The notes below the pieces were generated by a model. The model had not been told where the DNA came from. It saw only the letters and a program-made list of their open reading frames with translations, and made no database searches. A stretch of 6,001 nucleotides of DNA from an uncultured Bacilli bacterium (GTDB lineage Bacteria; Bacillota_I; Bacilli_A; RF39; UBA660): positions 3,092 to 9,092 of the forward strand of contig CAOVIS010000040.1 in assembly GCA_948543905.1 (NCBI GenBank), read 5' to 3'. The translations under genes were made by a program, and so were the position numbers. Positions within the stretch are counted from its first letter, which is position 1. Each line of letters starts with the position of its first letter. This document shows, piece by piece, positions 1-5,869 of the stretch.

Positions 1-352
1 AAGCTTAATTGGTGGACGAACTAAAATTGGCGAATCTTCTATTACAGCCATCTTACGCGAAGTATATGAAGAAACATCATTTAAAGCGAAACATTTAAAA
101 TCGCTTGGCATGATCGAAAATTTTTATATTTCCCGATATAGTGATAAACCATATCACGAAATTTTAATTATTCACGAATTAGAATTTTTAGATAAAAGCA
201 TTTATGAACTTAATAATATAACTAATCTCGAAGATGGTAGTACCTTTATTTGGAAAAGTATTGATGATCTAAAAAAAGAAAATTTTAAACCGTTTATAAT
301 TTTAGATAATATAGATAAGCCTAATTTCTTTCATATAATTAATAAAGATTAA
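1..352 (+). CDS. Nudix hydrolase, 5'-truncated by window edge
   Basis: The reading frame is open from base 2 (116 codons visible) to the TAA at 350-352. The ATG at 110 is internal and not the start, because the Nudix box lies upstream of it at about 14-82. The box follows G-x5-E-x7-R-E-U-x-E-E-x-G-U: Gly at 14-16, Glu at 32-34, then REVYEETSF at 56-82. Glu codons at 59, 68 and 71 would be the metal-binding residues. The usual glycine near the end of the box is Ser (77-79). Family members hydrolyse nucleoside diphosphates linked to another group; the substrate cannot be told from this fragment. The N-terminal strand(s) and the start codon lie outside the window. A hairpin and T-run follow, so the gene probably ends its own transcript. 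Family assignment is firm, specific function unknown. Confidence 0.85.
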   Translation, partial: SLIGGRTKIGESSITAILREVYEETSFKAKHLKSLGMIENFYISRYSDKPYHEILIIHELEFLDKSIYELNNITNLEDGSTFIWKSIDDLKKENFKPFIILDNIDKPNFFHIINKD

Positions 353-368
353 AATTTTGAAGTATAAT
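339..368 (+). promoter_or_regulatory. Candidate promoter for clpC
   Basis: A perfect TATAAT lies at 363-368, with TTAATA (4 of 6 matches to TTGACA) at 339-344 and an 18-base spacer. Transcription would start near 375, downstream of the 5' arm of the adjacent hairpin, so the hairpin would not form in the clpC transcript. I saw no CtsR-type direct heptad repeat and no CIRCE inverted repeat between 353 and 429. In DNA this AT-rich a TATAAT can occur by chance, so this is a weak call. Confidence 0.3.
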
Positions 369-390
369 GAATAAACTACTTCTTTTTTTT
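359..390 (+). terminator. Probable intrinsic terminator after the Nudix gene
   Basis: A perfect 6-bp inverted repeat, GAAGTA (359-364) and TACTTC (377-382), encloses a 12-base loop and is followed at once by eight T (383-390). It lies 7 bases after the Nudix stop codon, where a terminator is expected. The stem is short and only one third G/C, so termination may be partial. Confidence 0.55.
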
Positions 391-429
391 ACATAATTAA
401 CATAGATATTTAAAAGGAGGACTTATTCT

Positions 430-2568
430 ATGTTTAATAATTTTGGTTTTACAGGCAGTCATATTCTAAAACAAGCTGAAGAGGAACGCTCTCTCTTATC
501 TCATCCGTATGTTGGAAGTGAACATTTACTTTTAGCCGTTTTAAAAAGTAATACTGAATTAAAAGACAAATTAGCCGAATATAATCTTACCTATAAAGAT
601 TTCAAAAAAGAACTTATTAGTGTTGTTGGCATTCCCAAAAAAAATATTGAAGTAAATTTATATACTCCTTTACTTAAAAGAGTTATTTCTAGTGCTTTAA
701 GTGATGCAAAAGAAAACAATCGTGGAATTGTCACTGAAAATCATTTTTTTTTAGCTATGCTTGATGAAGGAGAGGGCATTGCTATTCGTCTTATGATTGG
801 TATGGGTATAAATATAGATGAATTATATGATGAAATAAAAATAAAACCAAATAATATTATGGCTTCTAAACTAGAAATTTTTAATGTAGGCACTGTTCTT
901 AATGATAAAGCCTCATCCTATGAAAATGTTATTGGCCGTGAAAAAGAAATAAATAATTTAATTGAAGTATTACTTCGCAAGAAAAAAAGTAACCCTCTTT
1001 TAATTGGTCCAGCTGGAGTTGGAAAAACTGCAATAGTTGAAGAATTAGCCAAACGCATTAAAAATAATGAAATTCCTAGTATTTTAGAAGATAAAATAAT
1101 TATTGAACTTCCCATGGGTGATTTAGTTAGTGGCACTAAATACCGAGGTGAGTTTGAGGAAAGATTAACCAAAATAATTAAAGAAGTAATAAAAAATAAA
1201 AATATTATTTTATTTATAGATGAAGTTCACACTATGGTTAATGCTGGAGGAGCTGAAGGTGCGATAAATGCCGCGGATATTTTAAAACCGTATCTAGCTC
1301 GTGGTGATATTAAAGTAATTGGTGCCACCACTACCCAAGAATATAATCGTTTTATTGCTAAAGATAAAGCTCTAGAACGCCGCTTTGAAACTATTATCAT
1401 CAAAGAACCAACACCTTCTGAAACCAAGGAAATTTTAAAAGGACTAAAATCTAGCTATGAAGCCCACCATAAAATTAAAATAACCAATCAAAATATTGAA
1501 GATATCGTCTCATTAGCTAATAAATATTTATTTAAAAAGAAAAATCCTGATAAAACAATTGATTTATTAGATAGCGTTTGTGCTCATGTAAAAAGAAAAA
1601 ATGTATCTCATGATACAAGTAAAAAAATAAATTCTGAATTAACAAAACTAACTAAAGAAAAAGAAAATCTAGTAAAAAATGGCACTTATGATTTAGCTTT
1701 AAATTTATGTCTTAAAATAAATGAATTAGAAGCTGAGTTAAAAGCGGTCAAAAATAGCAAAAATACTATTATAACTCATGAAGACATCATGGAAGTCGTG
1801 GAACTTAAAAGCAATATTCCTCTCTTTCAAAAACCTTTAGAAATAATGCAAAATCTTAAAATGGAACTAGAAAATAATATTTATGGCGAAAAAGAAGCTC
1901 TTTCATCTCTTCTAAATAATATTGATTATTATTTTAAAAGTAATCATAACTTAAAACTTCTACTTGTTGGCCCTAGTGGTGTAGGTAAAACATCTAGTGT
2001 TAAATTAATAAGCAAAGTTTTAAATAACAATCTAATTCGTCTTGATATGAGTGAATATAATTTAGAAACATCAGTAAATAAATTAATAGGTGTATCTCAT
2101 GGCTATGTTGGTTATGACGATGATTATATTTTTAATAAAGTTAAATATAACCCTTATTCACTAATTTTAGTTGATGAAATTGAAAAAGCTCATCCTAGTG
2201 TTCTAAATCTTTTTTTACAAATCATGGATGAAGGTTTTATTACTGATGCTCATGGGGAAACTATAGATTTTTCACATACTCTTATTTTTATGACATCTAA
2301 TGCTTATAAAAATACTAATCTTGGGTTTATTGACACTCCAAATAATGCTCTAACAGAATACTTTAGTGAAGAATTCTTAGGTCGATTTGATGATATTATT
2401 GCATTTCAATCTATTACAAAAGAAGAAGCCAAAAAATATTTAGCTTCTAAACTCTCAAATCAAAATCTCGACTATGATGCTATTCTATCAGAAATTAACT
2501 ACCAAAAATATGGCTTTAGAAATATTAATAAAGTTATTAATAAATACAACTTTAAAATAAATAATTAA
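430..2568 (+). CDS. clpC: ClpC-type AAA+ unfoldase, two-ring, shortened C-terminus
   Basis: ATP-driven protein unfoldase expected to feed substrates to the ClpP protease in the cytoplasm. The ATG has a strong AAAGGAGG site at 413-420, nine bases upstream. Domains of the 712 residues: two Clp_N repeats (about 1-67 and 80-136); first AAA+ ring with Walker A GPAGVGKT (193-200), pore loop KYRG (237-240), Walker B LFIDE (261-265), sensor GATTT (298-302) and ERR (316-318); a short charged middle helix (about 395-445) with UVR-like character; second ring with Walker A GPSGVGKT (514-521), pore loop GYVGY (558-562), Walker B LILVDE (578-583), sensor TSN (622-624) and arginine R652. LGF at 631-633 matches the ClpP-docking loop of ClpC/ClpA, which ClpB lacks; the short middle domain also argues against ClpB. 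The sensor-2 region reads GFR (695-697) rather than GAR. The protein ends 15 residues later, roughly 30 short of typical ClpC. No ctsR, mcsA or mcsB is adjacent. It contains no tryptophan. Confidence 0.88.
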   Translation: MFNNFGFTGSHILKQAEEERSLLSHPYVGSEHLLLAVLKSNTELKDKLAEYNLTYKDFKKELISVVGIPKKNIEVNLYTPLLKRVISSALSDAKENNRGIVTENHFFLAMLDEGEGIAIRLMIGMGINIDELYDEIKIKPNNIMASKLEIFNVGTVLNDKASSYENVIGREKEINNLIEVLLRKKKSNPLLIGPAGVGKTAIVEELAKRIKNNEIPSILEDKIIIELPMGDLVSGTKYRGEFEERLTKIIKEVIKNKNIILFIDEVHTMVNAGGAEGAINAADILKPYLARGDIKVIGATTTQEYNRFIAKDKALERRFETIIIKEPTPSETKEILKGLKSSYEAHHKIKITNQNIEDIVSLANKYLFKKKNPDKTIDLLDSVCAHVKRKNVSHDTSKKINSELTKLTKEKENLVKNGTYDLALNLCLKINELEAELKAVKNSKNTIITHEDIMEVVELKSNIPLFQKPLEIMQNLKMELENNIYGEKEALSSLLNNIDYYFKSNHNLKLLLVGPSGVGKTSSVKLISKVLNNNLIRLDMSEYNLETSVNKLIGVSHGYVGYDDDYIFNKVKYNPYSLILVDEIEKAHPSVLNLFLQIMDEGFITDAHGETIDFSHTLIFMTSNAYKNTNLGFIDTPNNALTEYFSEEFLGRFDDIIAFQSITKEEAKKYLASKLSNQNLDYDAILSEINYQKYGFRNINKVINKYNFKINN

Positions 2569-2807
2569 ATATCTTTTATTTTTATGTCCCAATTAGCTAT
2601 AAAACTACTTGGGATATTTACATTATTATTAATCCCACTTCCAAGCTTAATATTAGGTTTATTATCCGCATGATAATCTGTACCACCTGATACTAATTTT
2701 TCATGCTTATTTGCAATTTCTAAAATTTTATCTCGCTTATCCGGTGAAAATAAAGGATAGATACTCTCCAAACCATCTATATCTGTTTCTTCTAAGATTT
2801 TCTCCAT
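2565..2807 (-). CDS. PHP-domain phosphoesterase, C-terminal fragment downstream of an in-frame stop
   Basis: This 80-residue segment is in the same frame as the upstream PHP open frame, separated from it only by TAA (2819-2817) and the three codons for E-E-F. It carries the end of the PHP active site: GGTDYHAD at 41-48, with Asp44 and His46 as expected metal or catalytic residues, preceded by IDGLESIYP (10-18), typical of the YciV/TrpH-type branch. ATG at 2807 could serve as a restart: purine-rich AAGAAGAG lies just upstream (2818-2811) but only three bases away, so it is a poor ribosome site. It is best read as the tail of a broken or split gene; an independent role is doubtful. Its TAA (2567-2565) overlaps the clpC stop on the other strand. 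Confidence 0.6.
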   Translation of the reverse strand: MEKILEETDIDGLESIYPLFSPDKRDKILEIANKHEKLVSGGTDYHADNKPNIKLGSGINNNVNIPSSFIANWDIKIKDI

Positions 2808-2816
2808 AAACTCTTC

Positions 2817-2819
2817 TTA
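2817..2819 (-). other. In-frame TAA interrupting the PHP phosphoesterase gene
   Basis: On the minus strand the frame reads Y-N-V-E-stop-E-E-F-M-E-K. The frame is unchanged across the stop, so a single base substitution (for example from AAA, GAA, CAA or TTA) accounts for it and no frameshift is needed. TAA is the normal stop of most genes here, so it is not a reassigned sense codon. A nonsense mutation, a sequencing or assembly error, or a tolerated split are all possible. Confidence 0.8.
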
Positions 2820-3449
2820 TTCAACATTATAAAGATAAGGATGTGCCAGAAAAGCCAAACCTCCAGCCTCATGAATAATCCTAATAATTTCTTTTGCTTC
2901 TGGATAATATAAAGATTCATCTATATAAAATATACTATTTTTGTTACACTGATGAATTCTAAAAAATGTATTTTCATCAAAAACACCTATTTCTTCGATC
3001 AGACCTTTATTTTCTGGATGTCTAAGTAATTCTTTTGCTAATACTAATCCGGCATAATGTTTATGAGGATCATTAAAATCAATATATAATTCCTTAACAT
3101 CATAAACAAAATGATACTTATCTAAAACGCTTTTAAAAAAATCTAAATAAAGCATTTGTACTTTCAGGTTATCAATATTCGGCATTTGGATTTTTTGATA
3201 ATCAAAATTATAACCTAATATCTCAATACTTGTACCTCTAAAAAAGGTTTTAAACTCACAAACTGTTATAATTTTACCTGTAAACCTAGTTCTTATTTGG
3301 GGCTGTTTTGCTAAGAAAAAATAAGCATCTATAGAATCATGATCAGTAATAGAGATTATATCAAGTTTTTTATTTTCGGCTTTTTCTAGTAATTCCTTTA
3401 CTGTATCAGTTCCATCGGAATACGTAGTATGAATATGCAGATCTATCAT
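2817..3449 (-). CDS. PHP-domain phosphoesterase (YciV/TrpH-like), N-terminal part ending at a premature stop
   Basis: The 210-residue product begins with the PHP signature HIHTTYSDG (His5, His7, Asp12), then ITDHD (Asp36, His37, Asp38), Glu65 after the third strand, an HKHYA segment matching the (R)xHhA element of this family, and AHPY with His203. These are metal-ligand positions of PHP hydrolases; relatives of the YciV/RNase AM group remove nucleotides from the 5' end of RNA or hydrolyse 3',5'-bisphosphate nucleotides. Family members are usually near 280-290 aa; here the last metal motif (DYH) lies beyond an in-frame TAA, in the 2807-2565 segment. Together they total about 294 codons, a normal length. 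The start ATG shares one base with the thyA stop (TAATG), and AGAGG inside the end of thyA could serve as ribosome site, so the two are probably translationally coupled. Alone the product lacks the terminal D-x-H and is probably inactive unless complemented or read through. Confidence 0.8.
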   Translation of the reverse strand: MIDLHIHTTYSDGTDTVKELLEKAENKKLDIISITDHDSIDAYFFLAKQPQIRTRFTGKIITVCEFKTFFRGTSIEILGYNFDYQKIQMPNIDNLKVQMLYLDFFKSVLDKYHFVYDVKELYIDFNDPHKHYAGLVLAKELLRHPENKGLIEEIGVFDENTFFRIHQCNKNSIFYIDESLYYPEAKEIIRIIHEAGGLAFLAHPYLYNVE

Positions 3450-4351
3450 TAATTTTCAAAATCCTCTAAATCAAATCCTTCAGTATCTACATTTTCATGT
3501 CCTAAATCAAAAGGTAATTGAGGATTTTTTTCTTTTATTTCTGCTCTTGGATAACCAATAATCTTAACATCATCTACCGTAAAATCATAAAAATTAGTTT
3601 TTTCTGGATTTAACCAAATCTTTGGCTCACAATCAATGGGTTCTCTCTTAAGCATAACTTTTGCTTGTTCAACATGACGATTGTAAATTTGAATATTATT
3701 ATAAAACCAAGTGAATCTACCAGGTGTATACCCACAATGTCTAGCAATTAAATGTAAAAATATCAAATATTGTACTTGATTAATACAACCTGCTGTTAAA
3801 AAATCACTAGACCGTTGAAATAAACACATATCTAAGTAATCTATGCCATCTTTACCATGTCTAACATTCCAAACAGTTTGATAAGCACAAGGTTTAAGAC
3901 CATGTTTATCTTTATAATCATCAACTTGCCACATATTTATAATATGTCTTCTACCGTCTGGGTTATTTTTGATATCTTCTAACAAATCTTTCACTAAATT
4001 ATGTCTTCTAATTGTCTCGCCATATACAGCACCTATAGTTCTATCACCAATATCCCATTCATCCCACCAAGTAACACCATATTTATCACGTAGAAGATCT
4101 AAATTATTCGATTCATCTTGATAAATCCACAAAAGTTCTCCTACTGCACTTTTAACTGCGATTGGTCTAAGGGTTATAAGTGGTGATTCGCCTTTAGTTA
4201 AATCATAAGTCATCATTCCATGATTAACACTTAATGTATAAGCTGGTTCTCCATCACTATATTTTGAGCTAGGCCACTTATCTAAACAACCCTCATCTAA
4301 TATTCTTTCTATTAATTCTTTTGTATAAATATCTCCTTTTGTACCTTTCAT
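3449..4351 (-). CDS. thyA: Thymidylate synthase ThyA
   Basis: Folate-dependent thymidylate synthase (300 aa): dUMP plus methylene-tetrahydrofolate gives dTMP plus dihydrofolate, in the cytoplasm as a dimer. Seen: PCAYQ with the nucleophile Cys155, GRRHI (133-137) supplying the arginine pair that reaches the partner's dUMP phosphate, QRSSD (179-183) with Arg180, Ser181 and Asp183, Asn191 in the C-terminal dUMP-binding segment, and Tyr223 in NIQIYNRH. The run WLNPE...FYDFTVDD and the SDGEPAYTLS start region resemble the Bacillus subtilis ThyA/phage phi3T branch rather than E. coli. The usual histidine two residues before the conserved tyrosine (DxHxY) is Gln221 here. Ribosome site GGAGG at 4362-4358, six bases from ATG. 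It heads a unit with the PHP gene, which overlaps its stop by one base, and is divergent from folA, its metabolic partner. The C-terminus carries a run of acidic residues after the catalytic core. Confidence 0.95.
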   Translation of the reverse strand: MKGTKGDIYTKELIERILDEGCLDKWPSSKYSDGEPAYTLSVNHGMMTYDLTKGESPLITLRPIAVKSAVGELLWIYQDESNNLDLLRDKYGVTWWDEWDIGDRTIGAVYGETIRRHNLVKDLLEDIKNNPDGRRHIINMWQVDDYKDKHGLKPCAYQTVWNVRHGKDGIDYLDMCLFQRSSDFLTAGCINQVQYLIFLHLIARHCGYTPGRFTWFYNNIQIYNRHVEQAKVMLKREPIDCEPKIWLNPEKTNFYDFTVDDVKIIGYPRAEIKEKNPQLPFDLGHENVDTEGFDLEDFEN

Positions 4352-4368
4352 ATTATACCTCCGATATA

Positions 4369-4398
4369 ATTATAAATGATAAAGTAAAACTTTAGCAA
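4369..4398 (-). promoter_or_regulatory. Candidate thyA promoter
   Basis: On the minus strand TTGCTA (4398-4393) and a perfect TATAAT (4374-4369) are separated by 18 bases. Transcription would start near 4362, giving a leader of only about 11 bases with the GGAGG site at its very 5' end. An alternative pair is TTGTCA (4411-4406) and TTTACT (4388-4383), spacer 17, giving a leader of about 25 bases. The sequence alone does not choose between them. Confidence 0.45.
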
Positions 4399-4404
4399 TA
4401 CTAA

Positions 4405-4433
4405 TTGACAAAATTCTTCTTTTTTTGTACATT
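4405..4433 (+). promoter_or_regulatory. Candidate promoter of the folA operon
   Basis: A perfect TTGACA (4405-4410) is followed after 17 bases by TACATT (4428-4433, 4 of 6 matches to TATAAT). The start would fall near 4440, giving a leader of about 14 bases with GGAGAG almost at its 5' end. The spacer holds a pyrimidine-rich run ending in seven T. The -35 lies back to back with the alternative minus-strand -35 (TTGTCA, 4411-4406), because TTGACAA reads TTGTCAA on the other strand. Confidence 0.5.
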
Positions 4434-4453
4434 ATAAATAGGAGAGTGATTAT

Positions 4454-4939
4454 ATGGCACACATAGTTATTATCGCAGCAATTGGTCAAAATAGGGAACT
4501 TGGAAAAAATAACAATTTAATTTGGCATTTAAAAGAAGATTTAAAATTTTTTAAAGAAACAACTATGAATCATAAAATTGTGATGGGTTATAATACTTTT
4601 AAATCTTTACCAAAACTTTTACCTAAAAGAAAGCACTTGATTTTAACCCATCAGAATATACCTAATGAAGAAGTAGAAGTATTTTCAGATTTTAAAGAAC
4701 TATTAAACTATTTAAATAATTTAAATGAAGATATCTATATTATAGGTGGAGCATCTATCTATAAACAGTTTTTACCATATGCAAGCGAACTATTATTAAC
4801 CGAAATAGAGGCTGAATGTAAAGATGCTGATGCTTATTTTCCGGATTTTGATAAATCTAAATATACTAAAGAAGAAATAAGTAATATTACAAGTGAAGAA
4901 ATAAAATACCAACATATAAGATATAGGAGAGTGAAGTAA
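4454..4939 (+). CDS. folA: Dihydrofolate reductase
   Basis: Reduces dihydrofolate to tetrahydrofolate with NADPH, restoring the cofactor that ThyA consumes. At 161 aa it has normal length. Seen: IAAIGQNRELGKNNNLIWHL (8-26) covering the first strand and mobile loop with Trp24; LKEDLKFF with the substrate-binding acid Asp29 and Phe33; LPKRKHLILT with Arg59, equivalent to the arginine that holds the folate glutamate; IIGGASIYKQFLP (96-108) with the nucleotide-binding Gly-Gly; and a YQHIRYRR end strand. The usual MGRxT is MGYNT here, replacing the NADPH-contacting arginine by Tyr46. The ribosome site GGAGAG (4441-4446) sits seven bases before ATG, inside a 12-base ATAGGAGAGTGA that recurs before the next gene. 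First gene of a three-gene operon, divergent from thyA. Confidence 0.95.
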   Translation: MAHIVIIAAIGQNRELGKNNNLIWHLKEDLKFFKETTMNHKIVMGYNTFKSLPKLLPKRKHLILTHQNIPNEEVEVFSDFKELLNYLNNLNEDIYIIGGASIYKQFLPYASELLLTEIEAECKDADAYFPDFDKSKYTKEEISNITSEEIKYQHIRYRRVK

Positions 4940-4940
4940 A

Positions 4941-5504
4941 ATGAGATTTATTATTGTAGAAGGACCTCAAGGATGTGGCAAAACTAGTTTAACCAATTAT
5001 TTGCGTGACAATATCGCCGGGGCTAATTTATATCGCCTCTCAGGTCAGAAAGATAAAACAACCACTGGTAAAGCTAAAAGTACTAAAATGTATTTTGCTC
5101 TATTAGATTATTTAAAAGAAATTGAAGACTGTGATATGAATCTAATCTTTGACCGAACTTTTTTTACTGAGCAAGTTTTTGGTTTATTAGGCTATAAAGA
5201 ATATGACTTTACAGATATTTATGAAGAGTTATTAACAAGATTAGGTAAACTAAATTATGAAATATATTATATTTCTTTATACCTTAAAGACACTAACATA
5301 TTCGAAACTAGATTAAAAAGAGAACATCATAATTACCAAGCATTTAGTCTAGATAATAGCATTAATCAACAAAATACTTATAAAAGTCTTATTCCCGGCA
5401 TAAAGGCACTTCCTAATGTTAAAGTTTATGAAGTAGCTATGGACGATTTTGACTTAGCTTATAAAGAAATCAACAAAATATTAGGAATAGGAGAGAATAA
5501 ATAA
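4941..5504 (+). CDS. P-loop deoxynucleoside/deoxynucleotide kinase-like protein
   Basis: A 187-residue P-loop protein of the thymidylate kinase/deoxynucleoside kinase fold. Seen: Walker A GPQGCGKT (8-15) on the first strand, a FDRTFF motif (70-75) whose Asp71-Arg72 matches the DR(Y/S) substrate-site motif of such kinases, and a lid-like basic segment RLKREHH (124-130). A likely role is phosphorylation of a deoxynucleoside or deoxynucleoside monophosphate; dTMP is attractive because thyA and folA are neighbours, but the substrate is not shown. The middle and lid segments do not read like canonical Tmk to me, and it may be a distinct kinase family. ATG lies one base after the folA stop, with GGAGAG (4926-4931) inside the end of folA; its own TAA shares one base with the next ATG, so all three genes are likely co-translated. 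Fold is confident, substrate open. Confidence 0.72.
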   Translation: MRFIIVEGPQGCGKTSLTNYLRDNIAGANLYRLSGQKDKTTTGKAKSTKMYFALLDYLKEIEDCDMNLIFDRTFFTEQVFGLLGYKEYDFTDIYEELLTRLGKLNYEIYYISLYLKDTNIFETRLKREHHNYQAFSLDNSINQQNTYKSLIPGIKALPNVKVYEVAMDDFDLAYKEINKILGIGENK

Positions 5505-5869
5505 TGAATATCTATTTTGGTCACTCTAAAGAACTAGATTATGAAAATTTTTATCAAAAGATAAGAGAAAGCTTTAAAAATACTAAATATAATTTTATCT
5601 TTCCTCATGAAAAATCTAAGGATAGTCGCAATGGCAGAGCTTTTTATTCTAAAGCTAATATTGATTTATTTATTGCTGAAGTATCACTTCCTGCCACAGG
5701 ACTTGGAATTGAATTAGGATTTAGTCATGATGAGGGTATTCCTATAATATGCTTTTATAATTCCACTAAAACTTATAGCAATTATCTAAAATCAGTCACT
5801 GATAAATTTATCGCTTATAATGATATTAACAACTTTATTACTAAATTACAAGAAGTTCTAACCGAATAG
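5504..5869 (+). CDS. Nucleoside 2-deoxyribosyltransferase/DNPH1-like protein
   Basis: A 121-residue protein with the fold of nucleoside 2-deoxyribosyltransferases and deoxynucleotide N-hydrolases: a first strand IYFGHS (3-8), then NIDLFIAEVS (52-61) and GLGIELGFSH (66-75) followed by GIPIICFY. This matches the family pattern (aD-hhhaEvs...GhGhElg), making Asp54 and Glu70 the likely catalytic pair, with Glu70 as nucleophile. Family members swap or remove the base of deoxynucleosides or 5'-deoxynucleotides. The related TIR fold is an alternative, but the GxGxELG motif favours the deoxyribosyltransferase group. It is somewhat shorter than many relatives (about 140-160 aa). ATG overlaps the kinase stop (TAATG), with GGAGAG (5490-5495) eight bases upstream. 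Last gene of the folA operon; its TAG stop lies inside the terminator stem. A role in deoxynucleotide salvage or clean-up is inferred. Confidence 0.7.
   Translation: MNIYFGHSKELDYENFYQKIRESFKNTKYNFIFPHEKSKDSRNGRAFYSKANIDLFIAEVSLPATGLGIELGFSHDEGIPIICFYNSTKTYSNYLKSVTDKFIAYNDINNFITKLQEVLTE

Noticed and set aside
1..6. HindIII site at the first bases as a clone or construct boundary
   Set aside because: A single AAGCTT at the edge is expected by chance in AT-rich DNA, and the Nudix frame runs through it naturally.
110..352. An 80-residue protein starting at ATG 110
   Set aside because: The frame is open upstream to base 2 and contains the Nudix box before this ATG, so the ATG is an internal methionine.
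388..416. TTTACA (388-393) as a -35 element for clpC
   Set aside because: No acceptable -10 hexamer occurs 15-19 bases downstream, and it overlaps the terminator T-run.
918..1427. Two minus-strand open frames (918-1172 and 1227-1427) inside the Clp ATPase gene
   Set aside because: They lie opposite highly conserved AAA+ coding sequence, show no recognisable motif, and are shadows of that gene.
2554..2582. Hairpin AAAATAAA/TTTATTTT spanning both convergent stop codons
   Set aside because: The 8-bp stem is entirely A/T with a 13-base loop, which is too weak and too likely by chance in this DNA to call a terminator.
2565..3449. Reassigned TAA codon as the reason for the split PHP gene
   Set aside because: TAA ends clpC, thyA, folA, the kinase and the Nudix gene at sensible positions, so it works as a stop here.
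4408..4428. Inverted repeat ACAAAA/TTTTGT between the folA -35 and -10 as an operator
   Set aside because: It is short and A/T-only apart from one pair, so it is not distinguishable from background.
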